A stretch of DNA of 64,000 bases from Caldilineaceae bacterium. Its GTDB lineage: Bacteria > Chloroflexota > Anaerolineae > Caldilineales > Caldilineaceae. The stretch lies in assembly GCA_958295845.1 (NCBI GenBank), contig OY282376.1, positions 695,022 to 759,021 on the forward strand. Reading direction: 5' to 3'. Shown here in pieces: positions 34,772-45,903 of this stretch. Position 1 is the stretch's first letter, and the number at the start of each line of letters is the position of its first letter. The translations under genes and the position numbers were made by a program. The notes beneath the pieces were generated by a model. That model was not told the DNA's origin and made no database searches. It saw only the letters and a list, made by a program, of their open reading frames with translations.

Positions 34772-36214
34772 ATGACAAGCAAACGCGCTACCGTTCTCGC
34801 CATCGATATTGGCGCCGAGTCCGGCCGCGTAATGGCGGTACACTTCGATGGCTCCGGCCTGCAACTGGAAGAGGTGCATCGCTTCCCCAACTACGCGCTG
34901 ACCGTCAACGGCGTCCTGCAATGGGACATTCTCCACCTCTGGCGCGAGGTGCAGGCCGGCATCAACCGCAGCGGAGCCCACGCAGCCGAACGCCCCGCCA
35001 GCCTCGCCGTCGACACCTGGGGCGTGGACTTCGGCCTCCTCGACCGCGACGGAAATCTCATCGGCAACCCGGTCTGCTACCGGGACAGTCGCACCGAAGG
35101 CATGCTGGACGCAGTCTTTGCCCGCGTACCCCAGGCAGAGGTGTTCGCCCAGACCGGAATCCAGTTCATGGCGATCAACACCCTCTACCAGATGATGAGC
35201 CTCGTAGAGACCGGTTCGCCCCATTTGCAGATCGCCGCCCGCTTTCTCACCGTTCCCGATCTGCTCAACTTCTGGCTGAGCGGCGCCCAGGTGTGCGAAT
35301 TCAGCAACGCCACCACCACACAAATGCTCAACCCCTTCACCCGCGCCTGGGTCGGTGACCTCCTGGACGCGCTCGGCATTCCCCTCAACCTCTTCCCGGA
35401 GGTCGTCCAACCGGGAACGCGCCTGGGGTCCTATGGTGACATCCCTGTCATCGCACCAGCCTGCCACGACACCGGCAGCGCAGTTGCCGGCGTCCCTGCC
35501 AAGACCGGGAACTTCGCCTATATCAGCAGCGGCACCTGGAGTCTCGTCGGTCTTGAAGAGGCCCAGCCCGTGGTCAACCAAGCCGCCCTCGCCGTCAACG
35601 CCACCAACGAAGGCGGCGCCTACGGCACTTTCCGTCTGCTGAAAAACGTGATGGGCCTGTGGCTCCTGCAGCAGTGCCGGTCTACCTGGGAACAGCAAGG
35701 GCGGCCCTACTCCTACCCGGAACTGGTCTCGCTTGCCGAGTCGGCCGCACCTCTGCGCGCCTTCGTCGATCCCAACGACGACCGCTTCCTGCCCCCCGGC
35801 GACCATCCTGCATACATCCAGGCCTTCTGCCAGCAGAGCGGACAGCCCCCGCCCCAGAGCGACGCTGACTTGGCCCGCTGCGTCTTCGAGAGCCTGGCGC
35901 TCGCCTACCGCGATGTCCTCCACGAGCTGCAGAGCCTGACCGGAAGACCGATCGAGGTCATTCATGTCGTCGGCGGCGGCTCCCGCAACCGGCTCCTCAA
36001 CCAGCTCACCGCCGACGCCACCGGCATCCCCGTCCTTGCCGGTCCCAGCGAAGCGACCGTAATCGGCAACGCGCTCGTGCAGCTCATCAGCCTGGGCGAG
36101 CTGGCCAACCTCGACGAGGGCCGCCAATTGATAGCAGAAATCGGCGCCCTGGAGCGTTTCAATCCCAAAGATCAGGACGCCTGGCAGGACGTGAAGATGC
36201 CCGCAATCAATTAG
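34772..36214 (+). CDS. rhaB: Rhamnulokinase (FGGY family)
   Basis: 480 aa; phosphorylates L-rhamnulose with ATP. N-terminal phosphate-binding loop ATVLAIDIGAESGRVMAVHFDG, the rhamnulokinase-typical VDTWGVDFGLLDRDG, and the C-terminal ATP site HVVGGGSRNRLLNQLTADATG followed by GPSEATVIGNALVQL. Directly follows rhaA. The product rhamnulose-1-phosphate would normally go to an aldolase encoded elsewhere. Confidence 0.93.
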   Translation: MTSKRATVLAIDIGAESGRVMAVHFDGSGLQLEEVHRFPNYALTVNGVLQWDILHLWREVQAGINRSGAHAAERPASLAVDTWGVDFGLLDRDGNLIGNPVCYRDSRTEGMLDAVFARVPQAEVFAQTGIQFMAINTLYQMMSLVETGSPHLQIAARFLTVPDLLNFWLSGAQVCEFSNATTTQMLNPFTRAWVGDLLDALGIPLNLFPEVVQPGTRLGSYGDIPVIAPACHDTGSAVAGVPAKTGNFAYISSGTWSLVGLEEAQPVVNQAALAVNATNEGGAYGTFRLLKNVMGLWLLQQCRSTWEQQGRPYSYPELVSLAESAAPLRAFVDPNDDRFLPPGDHPAYIQAFCQQSGQPPPQSDADLARCVFESLALAYRDVLHELQSLTGRPIEVIHVVGGGSRNRLLNQLTADATGIPVLAGPSEATVIGNALVQLISLGELANLDEGRQLIAEIGALERFNPKDQDAWQDVKMPAIN

Positions 36215-36426
36215 GGATGTCTTCTTTGCAGAAATAAGCAGAGAGGATTGGGACGCGGCAGCAGGGTATCACGCCGCATACATCCACCGATGGGATTCTT
36301 CCCGGACTACACAACATAACGTTATGACACAAAGCCCACCGCCGAACTGAACGCACCGCCAGCCAGCGCATGTTCCAAGTATCGCGGGCCATCTTGTTTC
36401 GCGGGCCACCTTCGAAGCCGGGCGCG

Positions 36427-37197
36427 CTAGTCCTTCTTCTTGCCGCGCGAAAATGAGGTCCGCAAGTGGCTGTCCGCCGCGTGGGGCGCGGCCAGACCGT
36501 TGTCCATGCGCAGCAACTCACGCTGGCGGGGCGACAGATCGTCCAGCCAGTCCTCCTGAAAACCGTCGTGGGGATCGACCTGGAAGATCAGCGCGTTCTT
36601 GCGGTAGTGGCCGAAGAGCGCATGGCGGTCGGTCTCAGTCCGGTTCGCCCCGCCGCCGTGCCAGCACTGGCCGTTGAAAACGAGGACACTTCCGGCCGGC
36701 GCAACCAACTGATGGACGTGCTTCACATCCATCCCTTCAGGCGGTCCAGCCATGCCGCTCTTGTGCGAACCGGGCACGATGCGCGTGGGCCCGTTTTCGG
36801 GAGTGAAGTCATCCAGCAACCACACCGTATTGACCATAACCGGGGATCCCATATTCAACAGGTCGGCGCGAATATCGCTGTGCAGACCCTGCACCGGGTC
36901 TCCAGGGCGGACGATACGCGCGTTCAGACTGCCTAGAATGATCTGCTTGCCCAATACATGTTCGATCACCGGCAGCGTACGGGGATGATCGACGAGCGGG
37001 TGGTAGAGCGGGTCGAGCGTTGGAAGGTTGCTCACATGGCCGGCCTGCCCAAGAAATCGCTGCTCGCCGCCAAGCCTCGCTGCCCAATCAGCCAGCGAGG
37101 CGCGCAGGACCTCCACCTCCGCCCCGCTCAGCACACCCTCCAACACGGTGAAGCCGTAAACATCCATCTCCCAAAATGCCTGTTGCAATGAGGGCAT
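36427..37197 (-). CDS. Phytanoyl-CoA dioxygenase family protein
   Basis: 256 aa Fe(II)/2-oxoglutarate oxygenase. Iron triad: H-S-D in GLHSDIRADLL and distal His in NGQCWHGGGANRTETDRHALFGHYRK, which also supplies the 2-oxoglutarate Arg. The W-H-G-G-G-A-N-R-T signature is common in this branch. AAGGAAG lies 5 nt before the ATG. It sits 48 nt behind the next dioxygenase gene, in the same minus-strand unit, and converges on rhaB. A palindrome CATAACGTTATG (36315-36326) lies in the gap to rhaB. Confidence 0.9.
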   Translation of the reverse strand: MPSLQQAFWEMDVYGFTVLEGVLSGAEVEVLRASLADWAARLGGEQRFLGQAGHVSNLPTLDPLYHPLVDHPRTLPVIEHVLGKQIILGSLNARIVRPGDPVQGLHSDIRADLLNMGSPVMVNTVWLLDDFTPENGPTRIVPGSHKSGMAGPPEGMDVKHVHQLVAPAGSVLVFNGQCWHGGGANRTETDRHALFGHYRKNALIFQVDPHDGFQEDWLDDLSPRQRELLRMDNGLAAPHAADSHLRTSFSRGKKKD

Positions 37198-37245
37198 CCG
37201 ACGATCTTCCTTTGTGTAGTAGCGTGTTTGACTGCCGTCAGTGGG

Positions 37246-38172
37246 TCAACAGATCATGCCGCGCTTGCCGTCCACCCCGTGGGCAATCGGGTTGTCCCCG
37301 ATCCAGCGCTCGTCCACCGGTTCCGACGCCAACTGGTAGCGCGTGTCGGTGGACAGCCGTATCTGGTTGGTATGATTGTCCAAGCTGGCGTGCATGGTGA
37401 ACATACTGAAGACCAGCAGATCGCCCATCGCATAGTCGGTGGTCAGCCAGCGATTCCCCAATTCAGCCCGCGCTGCAATGGCATCCTTGTTATAAGCGCC
37501 GCCATTTGGATGCTGCCACAGCTTCTCCCCGGATTCGATCTCGGCCGCATCGGGGTAGTTGGTGCAATATGCATCGACGTCTAAAGTGCCGTAGTCGGCC
37601 TTTACCTCTTCGTGGCGATGGGAATTCTCCAGGACCATCAGTCCACCCATGTCGATGGGGATGTCGCCCAGCGGCGTCCAACTCGTATATAGCCGCTGCG
37701 TCCCGCGTCCCATGAAGACGATGTCGTAGTGGGGCGGCGTGGCAGTCGTCTCGCCCGGCGGTTTCGAGCGGCACCAGGTATAATCGAAATGGCGCACCTC
37801 TCCGTCCAGAAACTGCCTGTAGAAATTCATCATCGGCCCGTCATAGAGCAACTCCAGTAGAGGGGCGTTGTCTTTTGTCAGCTCCACCATAAACGCATTC
37901 TCAAATTCGGCGTTGGCAACACCATCCTCCAGCGGATAGTCGGGGTCCAGACAGCCAGCCGCGTCGAGTTTCCTCAGCATTTCGAGCCGGGCCTCCAGAA
38001 CCTGGCTGCGATCCAGCAACCCGGGCAGGTACAGATAACCATCCTGCTCGAACCGCCAGCGCAGCTCCTTCATGTCAGACAGCGCGTCGCTAGACGAGCG
38101 CAGCGCACCAAATGCCTCCGGTGATGTGTCGAGCAGACCGCCTTGAAAACTGGGCGAAATCGAAAGATCCAT
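37246..38172 (-). CDS. Phytanoyl-CoA dioxygenase family protein
   Basis: 308 aa. Iron triad visible as H-Y-D in TPPHYDIVFMGRGT and the distal His in FSMFTMHASLDNHTNQIRLSTDTRYQ with the 2-oxoglutarate-binding Arg. Its ending (NQIRLSTDTRYQ) is close to that of the copy at 13882, so those two are more alike than the neighbour at 36427. Cotranscription with neighbours is likely: a zinc alcohol dehydrogenase lies upstream with about 65 nt between. Confidence 0.9.
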   Translation of the reverse strand: MDLSISPSFQGGLLDTSPEAFGALRSSSDALSDMKELRWRFEQDGYLYLPGLLDRSQVLEARLEMLRKLDAAGCLDPDYPLEDGVANAEFENAFMVELTKDNAPLLELLYDGPMMNFYRQFLDGEVRHFDYTWCRSKPPGETTATPPHYDIVFMGRGTQRLYTSWTPLGDIPIDMGGLMVLENSHRHEEVKADYGTLDVDAYCTNYPDAAEIESGEKLWQHPNGGAYNKDAIAARAELGNRWLTTDYAMGDLLVFSMFTMHASLDNHTNQIRLSTDTRYQLASEPVDERWIGDNPIAHGVDGKRGMIC

Positions 38173-38237
38173 CGTTCCTGTACTCCGTTCTGCTGTGTGA
38201 GTCTTGGTGGATTGGTCGAGGGCGCATCCTGCCGTCG

Positions 38238-39254
38238 CTATGCCCAGGGGTCAACCACGATCTTGGCCGCTTCGCCCTCTGCCAGAAGTCCGAATCCCGT
38301 CTGGATCTGGCTCATCGGCAGCTGATGGCTGATCAGCAGGTCGATGAGCGGCGATTGCCGGATAACCTTCATTACTTTGGCGTAGTCGCCCATATTGTAG
38401 AGCCAGGATCCGACGACCGTCAAGCCTTTGCGGATCATGTCGGTACTGACCGTAATTGTAAGCTTATCACGGCATTCGCCGACGAAAGCCACTCGCCCGC
38501 GGCGGCGGGTGGCGTCAATACAAAGCCGCTCTGCCGGGACGCGGCCCGAACAGTCGACCGCACAGTCCACACCCCTGCCTTCGGTCAGGCTGAGGATTTT
38601 CTGCAGAATGTCCGGATCGCTGGGGTCGAGTACTGTTTCGGCCCCCATCTCCAGCGCCCGGTTCGCACGCCACGGCGCCGGTTCGACACCGATTACACGG
38701 GCATTGCGAAAACGGGCGTTGACAACCGCCCCCAGCCCAACCGGTCCCAGCCCGGTGATCAGCACTGTGTCCTGCGAGTTGACGCCGATGGCCTCTTGAC
38801 CGCCGAACGAGGCGCCGATGCCGTCAATCGCCATCGTCGCCTGCGCATAACTCACATCGTCGGGGACCTTGGGCAGCAGCCACGCCGGTTTGAGTGTATA
38901 GTGGGCAAAAGTGCCCGCGCCGGCCATCGAGCCATGCAACTCGGCGAAATCGTGGCTGTCCTCACAGTAGATATAGTCGCCGCTCATGCAAAGATGGCAG
39001 CGGCCGCACGAAAACTGCGGCAAGACCACGACCCGGTCCCCTACGCTGACAGGCCCCCGCTCAGCGACTTCCACCACCTCCCCCACGCCCTCATGGCCCA
39101 TTATCGCCTGGTTCTGGCCGGCCATCCATAGCTTGTATTCAGTGCACAACGCAGAGGCATGGACCTTGACCACCGCCCAATCGGCTTTCGCCTGCGGCTC
39201 GGGCAACTCGTTAAATGCGACTTGTCGCTCACCGGTGATTGCAGCCTGTAACAC
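38238..39254 (-). CDS. Zinc-binding medium-chain alcohol dehydrogenase
   Basis: 338 aa MDR-family NAD(P) oxidoreductase. Catalytic zinc ligands: Cys in HASALCTEY and His-Glu in IMGHEGVGEVVEVA; the structural zinc site is four Cys in CGRCHLCMSGDYIYC; the nucleotide-binding loop is GLGPVGLGA. The start is GTG 39254 with GGAGC 7 nt upstream. Lies between two dioxygenase genes in a minus-strand run, so the three probably act on one compound or related compounds, with the alcohol made by hydroxylation as a possible substrate (inference). Confidence 0.9.
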   Translation of the reverse strand: MLQAAITGERQVAFNELPEPQAKADWAVVKVHASALCTEYKLWMAGQNQAIMGHEGVGEVVEVAERGPVSVGDRVVVLPQFSCGRCHLCMSGDYIYCEDSHDFAELHGSMAGAGTFAHYTLKPAWLLPKVPDDVSYAQATMAIDGIGASFGGQEAIGVNSQDTVLITGLGPVGLGAVVNARFRNARVIGVEPAPWRANRALEMGAETVLDPSDPDILQKILSLTEGRGVDCAVDCSGRVPAERLCIDATRRRGRVAFVGECRDKLTITVSTDMIRKGLTVVGSWLYNMGDYAKVMKVIRQSPLIDLLISHQLPMSQIQTGFGLLAEGEAAKIVVDPWA

Positions 39255-39397
39255 GGAAAATGCTCCTTATGGGTCCGACGGTCAATTCACGCGTGGTCAC
39301 GCCACCACCCAAGTTGATCGACTCCTCCTCCTGTCAGACCGGAATTCAGTCAGAAGGCAGGGATCCAAGTAGTGAAAACATATCTGCCGGCCCGCTC

Positions 39398-40255
39398 TCA
39401 GAACATCCCCTGCTTCGGGCCCCGGCCCCAGGGAATCGGCTCCGCGTCGCCCGAAAAGCGCGGTATCAAGGCCCGGACCGCCGGATCCGCCTGATCGGCC
39501 CACTCAGCCCATTCCGAGCGTCCCGTGACATGAGAGGCAACAAGCGCCTGGACGGGCTCGGGCAGACCGGCATAGTTGGCCCAATACCAGATAGTGAGTA
39601 CCGTGCGCCACTGGTCGCTCTGGTTCGCGTGCGCCGAATGTAGCAGCCGCGCATCGCCAACTACCACGTCCCCCGCCCGCACCGGCACATCGACTTCACC
39701 TTCCGCCTTCTGAAATGCCGGATGGTCCATGTTTTTGGCTCGGCCCACTTCGTCGCCGTCATGCGCCTTGCGGTCCAGATCGTGCAGCGCATGCCGCCTC
39801 AAATGCGAGCCCGGGATCAGCCGTAGACAACCGTTGTTCCGGTTGGTGTCAACCAGATAGTACATCAGGAAGTACTGTTGCGGTTGATCGGTGTAGCTGA
39901 TCGGGTGCTCCCACAGTACACCATCCTGATGCCAGTAGAGAGGAGGACTGTGCGGCGGCTTGCTGATGACAAAACCGCTCCAGACCTTGGGCTCGTCAAA
40001 ACCCAGCTGTGCCAGGGCGCCCAGCGCACCCGGATGGGCGATCAGTTCGGGAAAAGCCGGGTGCGGATACTTCCAATAGGGGATGATGCAGCCCTGCGAA
40101 CGGTGCTGCTCAAAATGCGCCTCATCCTCCTGCGCGATCGTCCATTCGCTCATCGCATTCAGCTTGGCCACCATCTCCGGTTCCAACACATTCTCGAAGA
40201 TACAGAAGCCGTCGCGCAGGAGCTGGTTGCGCTCCTCGACTGCGGTAATCGGCAT
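39398..40255 (-). CDS. Phytanoyl-CoA dioxygenase family protein
   Basis: 285 aa. Iron triad H-Q-D in LYWHQDGVLWEHP and distal His in DARLLHSAHANQSDQWRTVLTIWY with the conserved Arg. Strong GGAGG 7 nt before the ATG. First gene of a minus-strand run continuing with alcohol dehydrogenase and two further dioxygenases. It differs clearly in sequence from the other three, so these are distinct enzymes and not recent tandem duplicates. Confidence 0.9.
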   Translation of the reverse strand: MPITAVEERNQLLRDGFCIFENVLEPEMVAKLNAMSEWTIAQEDEAHFEQHRSQGCIIPYWKYPHPAFPELIAHPGALGALAQLGFDEPKVWSGFVISKPPHSPPLYWHQDGVLWEHPISYTDQPQQYFLMYYLVDTNRNNGCLRLIPGSHLRRHALHDLDRKAHDGDEVGRAKNMDHPAFQKAEGEVDVPVRAGDVVVGDARLLHSAHANQSDQWRTVLTIWYWANYAGLPEPVQALVASHVTGRSEWAEWADQADPAVRALIPRFSGDAEPIPWGRGPKQGMF

Positions 40256-40378
40256 GGCTGAACCTCCATACGTTCCGATTGCGGACGTCGGCTTATGATG
40301 TTGTCGGGAACAGGGAGAGCAGCTCTGTGGCTGCTCTGCAATTGCGCTGCGGCTGTGCGGGGGCGGAGTGGTCAGGGG

Positions 40379-41665
40379 CTATGGCGTTGGCTGCTCCTCT
40401 TCCGGTCGGCGCACCGGACGCCGTGCCATCGCTCGCGGCTCCACCTGGCTGTAGATGCGCCGGACGGCCCGTTTCCACATCGAGCGCGCTGCCGCCGCCT
40501 GGTAGGTCGCCTGCCGCTGTGTATTCTTCCACCAGGTCGATTCCGGCTGCTCTATCGGCACACTCCACTTGACCGAGCATGCGCCCCAGGTCAGACCCGC
40601 GCCAAAACCGACAAACACAAGATTGTCCCCCGGCGCTACCTTCCCTTCCTCAATCGCTTCGCATAGCGCAATGGGAATGCTGGCCGTGCTCGTGTTGCCG
40701 TACTTGTGAACGTTTACATAGACCTTGTCTTCCGGGATCTTCAACTGCCGCAGCACGCTGTGCTGGATGATGCGCTTGTTCGCCTGGTGCGGCACGACCA
40801 AATCGACTTCGCTGATTGAAACACCGGCCTTGTCCAACACCCGTCGCGTCGCGTCCGCCATGATCCGGGTCGCAAAGCGGAAGACGGCACGCCCGTCCAT
40901 CTGGATGTAGTGCGCTCCACTGCTTACCGTCTCCAGGCTGGCCGGAGCCGCGCTCCCGCCCGCCGGAATCGTCAACAACTCCGCGCCCGACCCGTCGCTG
41001 CCAAGCACCGAAGCCGTGACGCCGCCCGGCACGTCACTGGCCGCCAGCAGCACCGCGCCCGCGCCGTCACCAAAAAGAACGCAGGTCGTCCGGTCGGTCC
41101 AATCCACCCACCGGCTCAGCGTTTCGGACCCGACCACCAGCACATACTCGGCGTCCCCGGCCAGGATCTGCGCGCGCGCGACGCTGAGAGCATACACAAA
41201 ACCGGAACAGGCAGCGCTCAGATCAAAGGCGCCCGCATTGATGAGGCCCAAATTGTCCTGGATGATGCTCGCCGTGGCAGGAAAAAAGTGCTCAGGCGAA
41301 CTGGTTGCACAGATGACCAGGTCCACCCTGGCAGGATGGAGGTCGGCAACTTCAAGGGCTTTGCGCGCCGCCTGCGTTCCCAGAGATGCAGTGGTCTCCT
41401 CGGATACCGCCACGACCCGTCTTTCCTGTATGCCGGTGCGCGTCCGGATCCACTCGTCCTGGGTATCCACGACCTGTTCCAGATCATGGTTTGTGACCAC
41501 CCGATCCGGAACCTCATAGCCCCAGCCGATGATCTGGGCATAACAGGGCGGTTGCACCTTGTCCAGCATCGGCTGCTCCGCCTCTGCTTCCGAATAGTGC
41601 CCGTTCAAATGCGTGGCTGCGTAGTCGCTCCCGGTCCCATTTTCCTCGTGCGCTTGCGCTGTCAT
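40379..41665 (-). CDS. fabH: Beta-ketoacyl-ACP synthase III with terminal extensions
   Basis: 428 aa, versus about 320-330 usually. Catalytic Cys in DLSAACSGFVYAL, His in VVPHQANKRI and Asn in KYGNTSTASIP form the KAS III triad; it condenses acetyl- or acyl-CoA with malonyl-ACP. About 42 extra residues precede the core (QIIGWGYEVPDRVVTNHDL) and about 55 follow the normal end (WGACSVKW), the latter rich in Arg and Trp. The start overlaps the fabF stop as ATGA, so the two are coupled. No ACP or malonyl transferase gene is adjacent. Confidence 0.92.
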   Translation of the reverse strand: MTAQAHEENGTGSDYAATHLNGHYSEAEAEQPMLDKVQPPCYAQIIGWGYEVPDRVVTNHDLEQVVDTQDEWIRTRTGIQERRVVAVSEETTASLGTQAARKALEVADLHPARVDLVICATSSPEHFFPATASIIQDNLGLINAGAFDLSAACSGFVYALSVARAQILAGDAEYVLVVGSETLSRWVDWTDRTTCVLFGDGAGAVLLAASDVPGGVTASVLGSDGSGAELLTIPAGGSAAPASLETVSSGAHYIQMDGRAVFRFATRIMADATRRVLDKAGVSISEVDLVVPHQANKRIIQHSVLRQLKIPEDKVYVNVHKYGNTSTASIPIALCEAIEEGKVAPGDNLVFVGFGAGLTWGACSVKWSVPIEQPESTWWKNTQRQATYQAAAARSMWKRAVRRIYSQVEPRAMARRPVRRPEEEQPTP

Positions 41666-42954
41666 ACCCCATTCTCCTCAAACCGACGCAGCATCAGACA
41701 TGAGTTGTGGCCGCCGAAACCGAAACTATTGCTCATTGTCACTGCAACGTCTGCCTGCACAGACCGCAACGGCGTGTAATTCAGATCACAAGATGGATCG
41801 GGGTTGTCCAGATTAATGGTTGGCGGAATGACGCCTTCTTCGATCGTCTTGAGGCAGACAATCGCTTCTATCGCGCCCGCCGCTCCCAATAGGTGTCCAA
41901 GCATCGACTTCGTGCTGCTGATGTTCACGTTGTAGGCGTGCTCGCCTAACGCCCGCTTGATCGCCTTTGTTTCGCCCGGGTCGTTGAGCTCCGTACTCGT
42001 TCCATGTGCATTGACGTAATTCACGTCGGTACGCTTCACCCCGTAGCTCTCGGCCTTGCGCAGGGCCATATTCATCGCATCTTCGGCGCCCAGACCGTCA
42101 AAATGGGGTGCGGCCATATGATACGCGTCGGCGCTGTTCCCGTAACCGATTATCTCCGCATAGATCCGGGCATCCCGCGCCAGCGCATGCTCAAGCGATT
42201 CCAATATGAGAATCGCGCTCCCCTCGCTCATCACAAAGCCATCCCGGTCGCTGTCGAACGGACGGCAGGCCGCCGACGGTTCGTCGTTGCGCTGGCTCAT
42301 GGCCCCCATTACATCGAAGCCGGCCATCATCAGCGGTAGAAGCGCCGCCTCCGCGCCGCCCGTGACCATCACCTGCGCATCGCCGCGCCGGATCAACTCA
42401 AATGCCTCACCGGTAGCCGCTGTACCGCTGGCGCAGGCATTCACCACCGAAAAATTTGGTCCGCGCAGATTATAGACAATCGCGATCTTCCCGGCCGCGC
42501 TGTCCACCAGCATATTGGGAATCAGAAACGGGCTCGCCTTGCGCAAGCCGCGCTTCTCCGTCAGCCTGAAATTGTCAAGCAAGGAGGTGACACCGCCGGT
42601 CCCGCTGGCGATCAGCACACCGATATCGGTTGGCGTCTCTTTGCTCGTGTCGAGCCCGCTGTCGGTGAACGCCTGCTCCGTTGCCACCAAAGCATACTGA
42701 ATATATGGATCAAGCCGGCGGGCCTCCTTGCGATCCATATAGTTCTTGGCTTCGAAGCCCTTCAACTCGCCAGCAAAGCGCGTATTCAGCTCGCTGGCGT
42801 CGAATCTGGTGACAGTGTCAATGCCCGACCGGCCTGCCAGCAAGGCGTCCCACGTATCATCCATCGTCAAGCCCAGGGGGGTTACTGCGCCGATGCCGGT
42901 GATCACGACCCGTGGCGGCTGGCCATTGCTACTGTACATGCGCGTGCATTCCAT
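41662..42954 (-). CDS. fabF: Beta-ketoacyl-ACP synthase II
   Basis: 430 aa condensing enzyme of fatty-acid elongation. Core starts RVVITGIGAVTPLG; catalytic Cys in VNACASGTAATGEAF; the two His in NAHGTSTELNDPGETKAI and STKSMLGHLLGAAG. The first ATG (42954) has no ribosome site; ATG 42939 (MYSSNG) has GGAA upstream and may be the true start, shortening the protein by 5 residues. First gene of a fabF-fabH operon, divergent from marR. Confidence 0.94.
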   Translation of the reverse strand: MECTRMYSSNGQPPRVVITGIGAVTPLGLTMDDTWDALLAGRSGIDTVTRFDASELNTRFAGELKGFEAKNYMDRKEARRLDPYIQYALVATEQAFTDSGLDTSKETPTDIGVLIASGTGGVTSLLDNFRLTEKRGLRKASPFLIPNMLVDSAAGKIAIVYNLRGPNFSVVNACASGTAATGEAFELIRRGDAQVMVTGGAEAALLPLMMAGFDVMGAMSQRNDEPSAACRPFDSDRDGFVMSEGSAILILESLEHALARDARIYAEIIGYGNSADAYHMAAPHFDGLGAEDAMNMALRKAESYGVKRTDVNYVNAHGTSTELNDPGETKAIKRALGEHAYNVNISSTKSMLGHLLGAAGAIEAIVCLKTIEEGVIPPTINLDNPDPSCDLNYTPLRSVQADVAVTMSNSFGFGGHNSCLMLRRFEENGV

Positions 42955-43038
42955 GTGAGCATCCCGACTCGGGTAACTCGCGTCTTTCGCCCTCGTCGTC
43001 AGCCCACCTTCTGTAAAGGGATTCGAATCAGTCCGTAC

Positions 43039-43066
43039 ACTCTACTATAACACAAAATACGGTCAA
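43039..43066 (-). promoter_or_regulatory. Candidate promoter of fabF-fabH
   Basis: On the minus strand TTGACC (43061-43066), a 16-nt spacer and TAGAGT (43039-43044). Predicted start near 43032, leader about 78 nt. The -10 is weak; an overlapping TATAGT lies too close to the -35. Confidence 0.4.
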
Positions 43067-43146
43067 TCGTTGCGTTTCCCACTTTCGGAACAAATAGCCG
43101 ACTCTGGAGGAGCCGGGGCGCCCCGTGCTTCGACAGGCTTGCACCC

Positions 43147-43175
43147 TTGCCTTTTTTAGTTCGTTACCGTATAAT
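43147..43175 (+). promoter_or_regulatory. Sigma-70-like promoter giving a leaderless marR transcript
   Basis: TTGCCT (43147-43152), 17-nt spacer and a perfect TATAAT (43170-43175). The ATG of marR begins only 7 nt after the -10, so transcription should start at or next to the A of the start codon. This also explains the lack of a ribosome site. Confidence 0.75.
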
Positions 43176-43182
43176 TCGGCTT

Positions 43183-43794
43183 ATGACAAAAGCAAGCCAT
43201 TCAGTTCAATCCAAGCCACAGTGGTCGGACGCGGCAAACGGCCTGCAGAACTCGCCTGGTGCCCTTGACTCGCGTATTGCGCCAAACGAAAGTGACGGCT
43301 TCCGTCAGCTATTGGCCGAGTCCGGCGTGGACCATGCCGACGGGATTGAGGTCTTGCGCCTGATCAAGATGTGTGCCGGTGCGTATGATCGCATACTGGG
43401 CGAGCGCATGCGCGACGAAGAAATCTCTCTGCCCCAATGGCGTATCCTGATTCGTCTCTACCTGGCAGAACGCAACAGTCATGCCGCGCTCACGCCTACA
43501 GATCTGGCCCACAGCCAGTGTTTGAGCAAGAACACGATCAGCGCACATCTGCGTGCCTTGGAGGAATTGCATCTCATCGAACGCCAGCTGGACCCGAACG
43601 ACCTGCGGGCGTTCCGCATCCGGCTGACGACCGACAGCAGGAGCCTGATTCGTTCGTCTACCCCCCTGCAACTCGAATTCCTCAACGAGTTGATCGCACA
43701 ACTCTCGTCCAAAGAGTGCGAGATGTTGCAGGGGTTACTGACAAAGCTGGTAGAATCATTGCAACGGAAACGTGAAGACAGTGTCGAACTGTAG
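43183..43794 (+). CDS. MarR family transcriptional regulator
   Basis: 203 aa from ATG 43183 (an upstream TTG in the same frame lies inside the promoter). Winged helix-turn-helix: ISLPQWRILIRLYLAERNSHAALTPTDLAHSQCLSKNTISAHLRALEELHLIERQLDPNDLRAFRIRLT, with the recognition helix around KNTISAHLRALE and the wing D-P-N-D-x-R-A-F. It lies about 105 nt upstream of an ABC exporter pair, as with many drug-export regulators, and is divergent from fabF-fabH, so control of either operon is possible. Ligand unknown. Confidence 0.88.
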   Translation: MTKASHSVQSKPQWSDAANGLQNSPGALDSRIAPNESDGFRQLLAESGVDHADGIEVLRLIKMCAGAYDRILGERMRDEEISLPQWRILIRLYLAERNSHAALTPTDLAHSQCLSKNTISAHLRALEELHLIERQLDPNDLRAFRIRLTTDSRSLIRSSTPLQLEFLNELIAQLSSKECEMLQGLLTKLVESLQRKREDSVEL

Positions 43795-43899
43795 TCGCCG
43801 CCCGCCCCATTGCCCATCGTCGGCAAAGGACCGCGGCCAGCCGAACGGCGACGGCAAAGTCGCCCGGTATGCCCTGACTCTCTCCCCAAGGAGTGGCAT

Positions 43900-45846
<1,947 letters not shown>

Positions 45847-45903
45847 CACACCGCCAGCAGCCGCAGACCATGTTACGCACTATTTCTCCCAGGAGCGTGC
45901 CCG

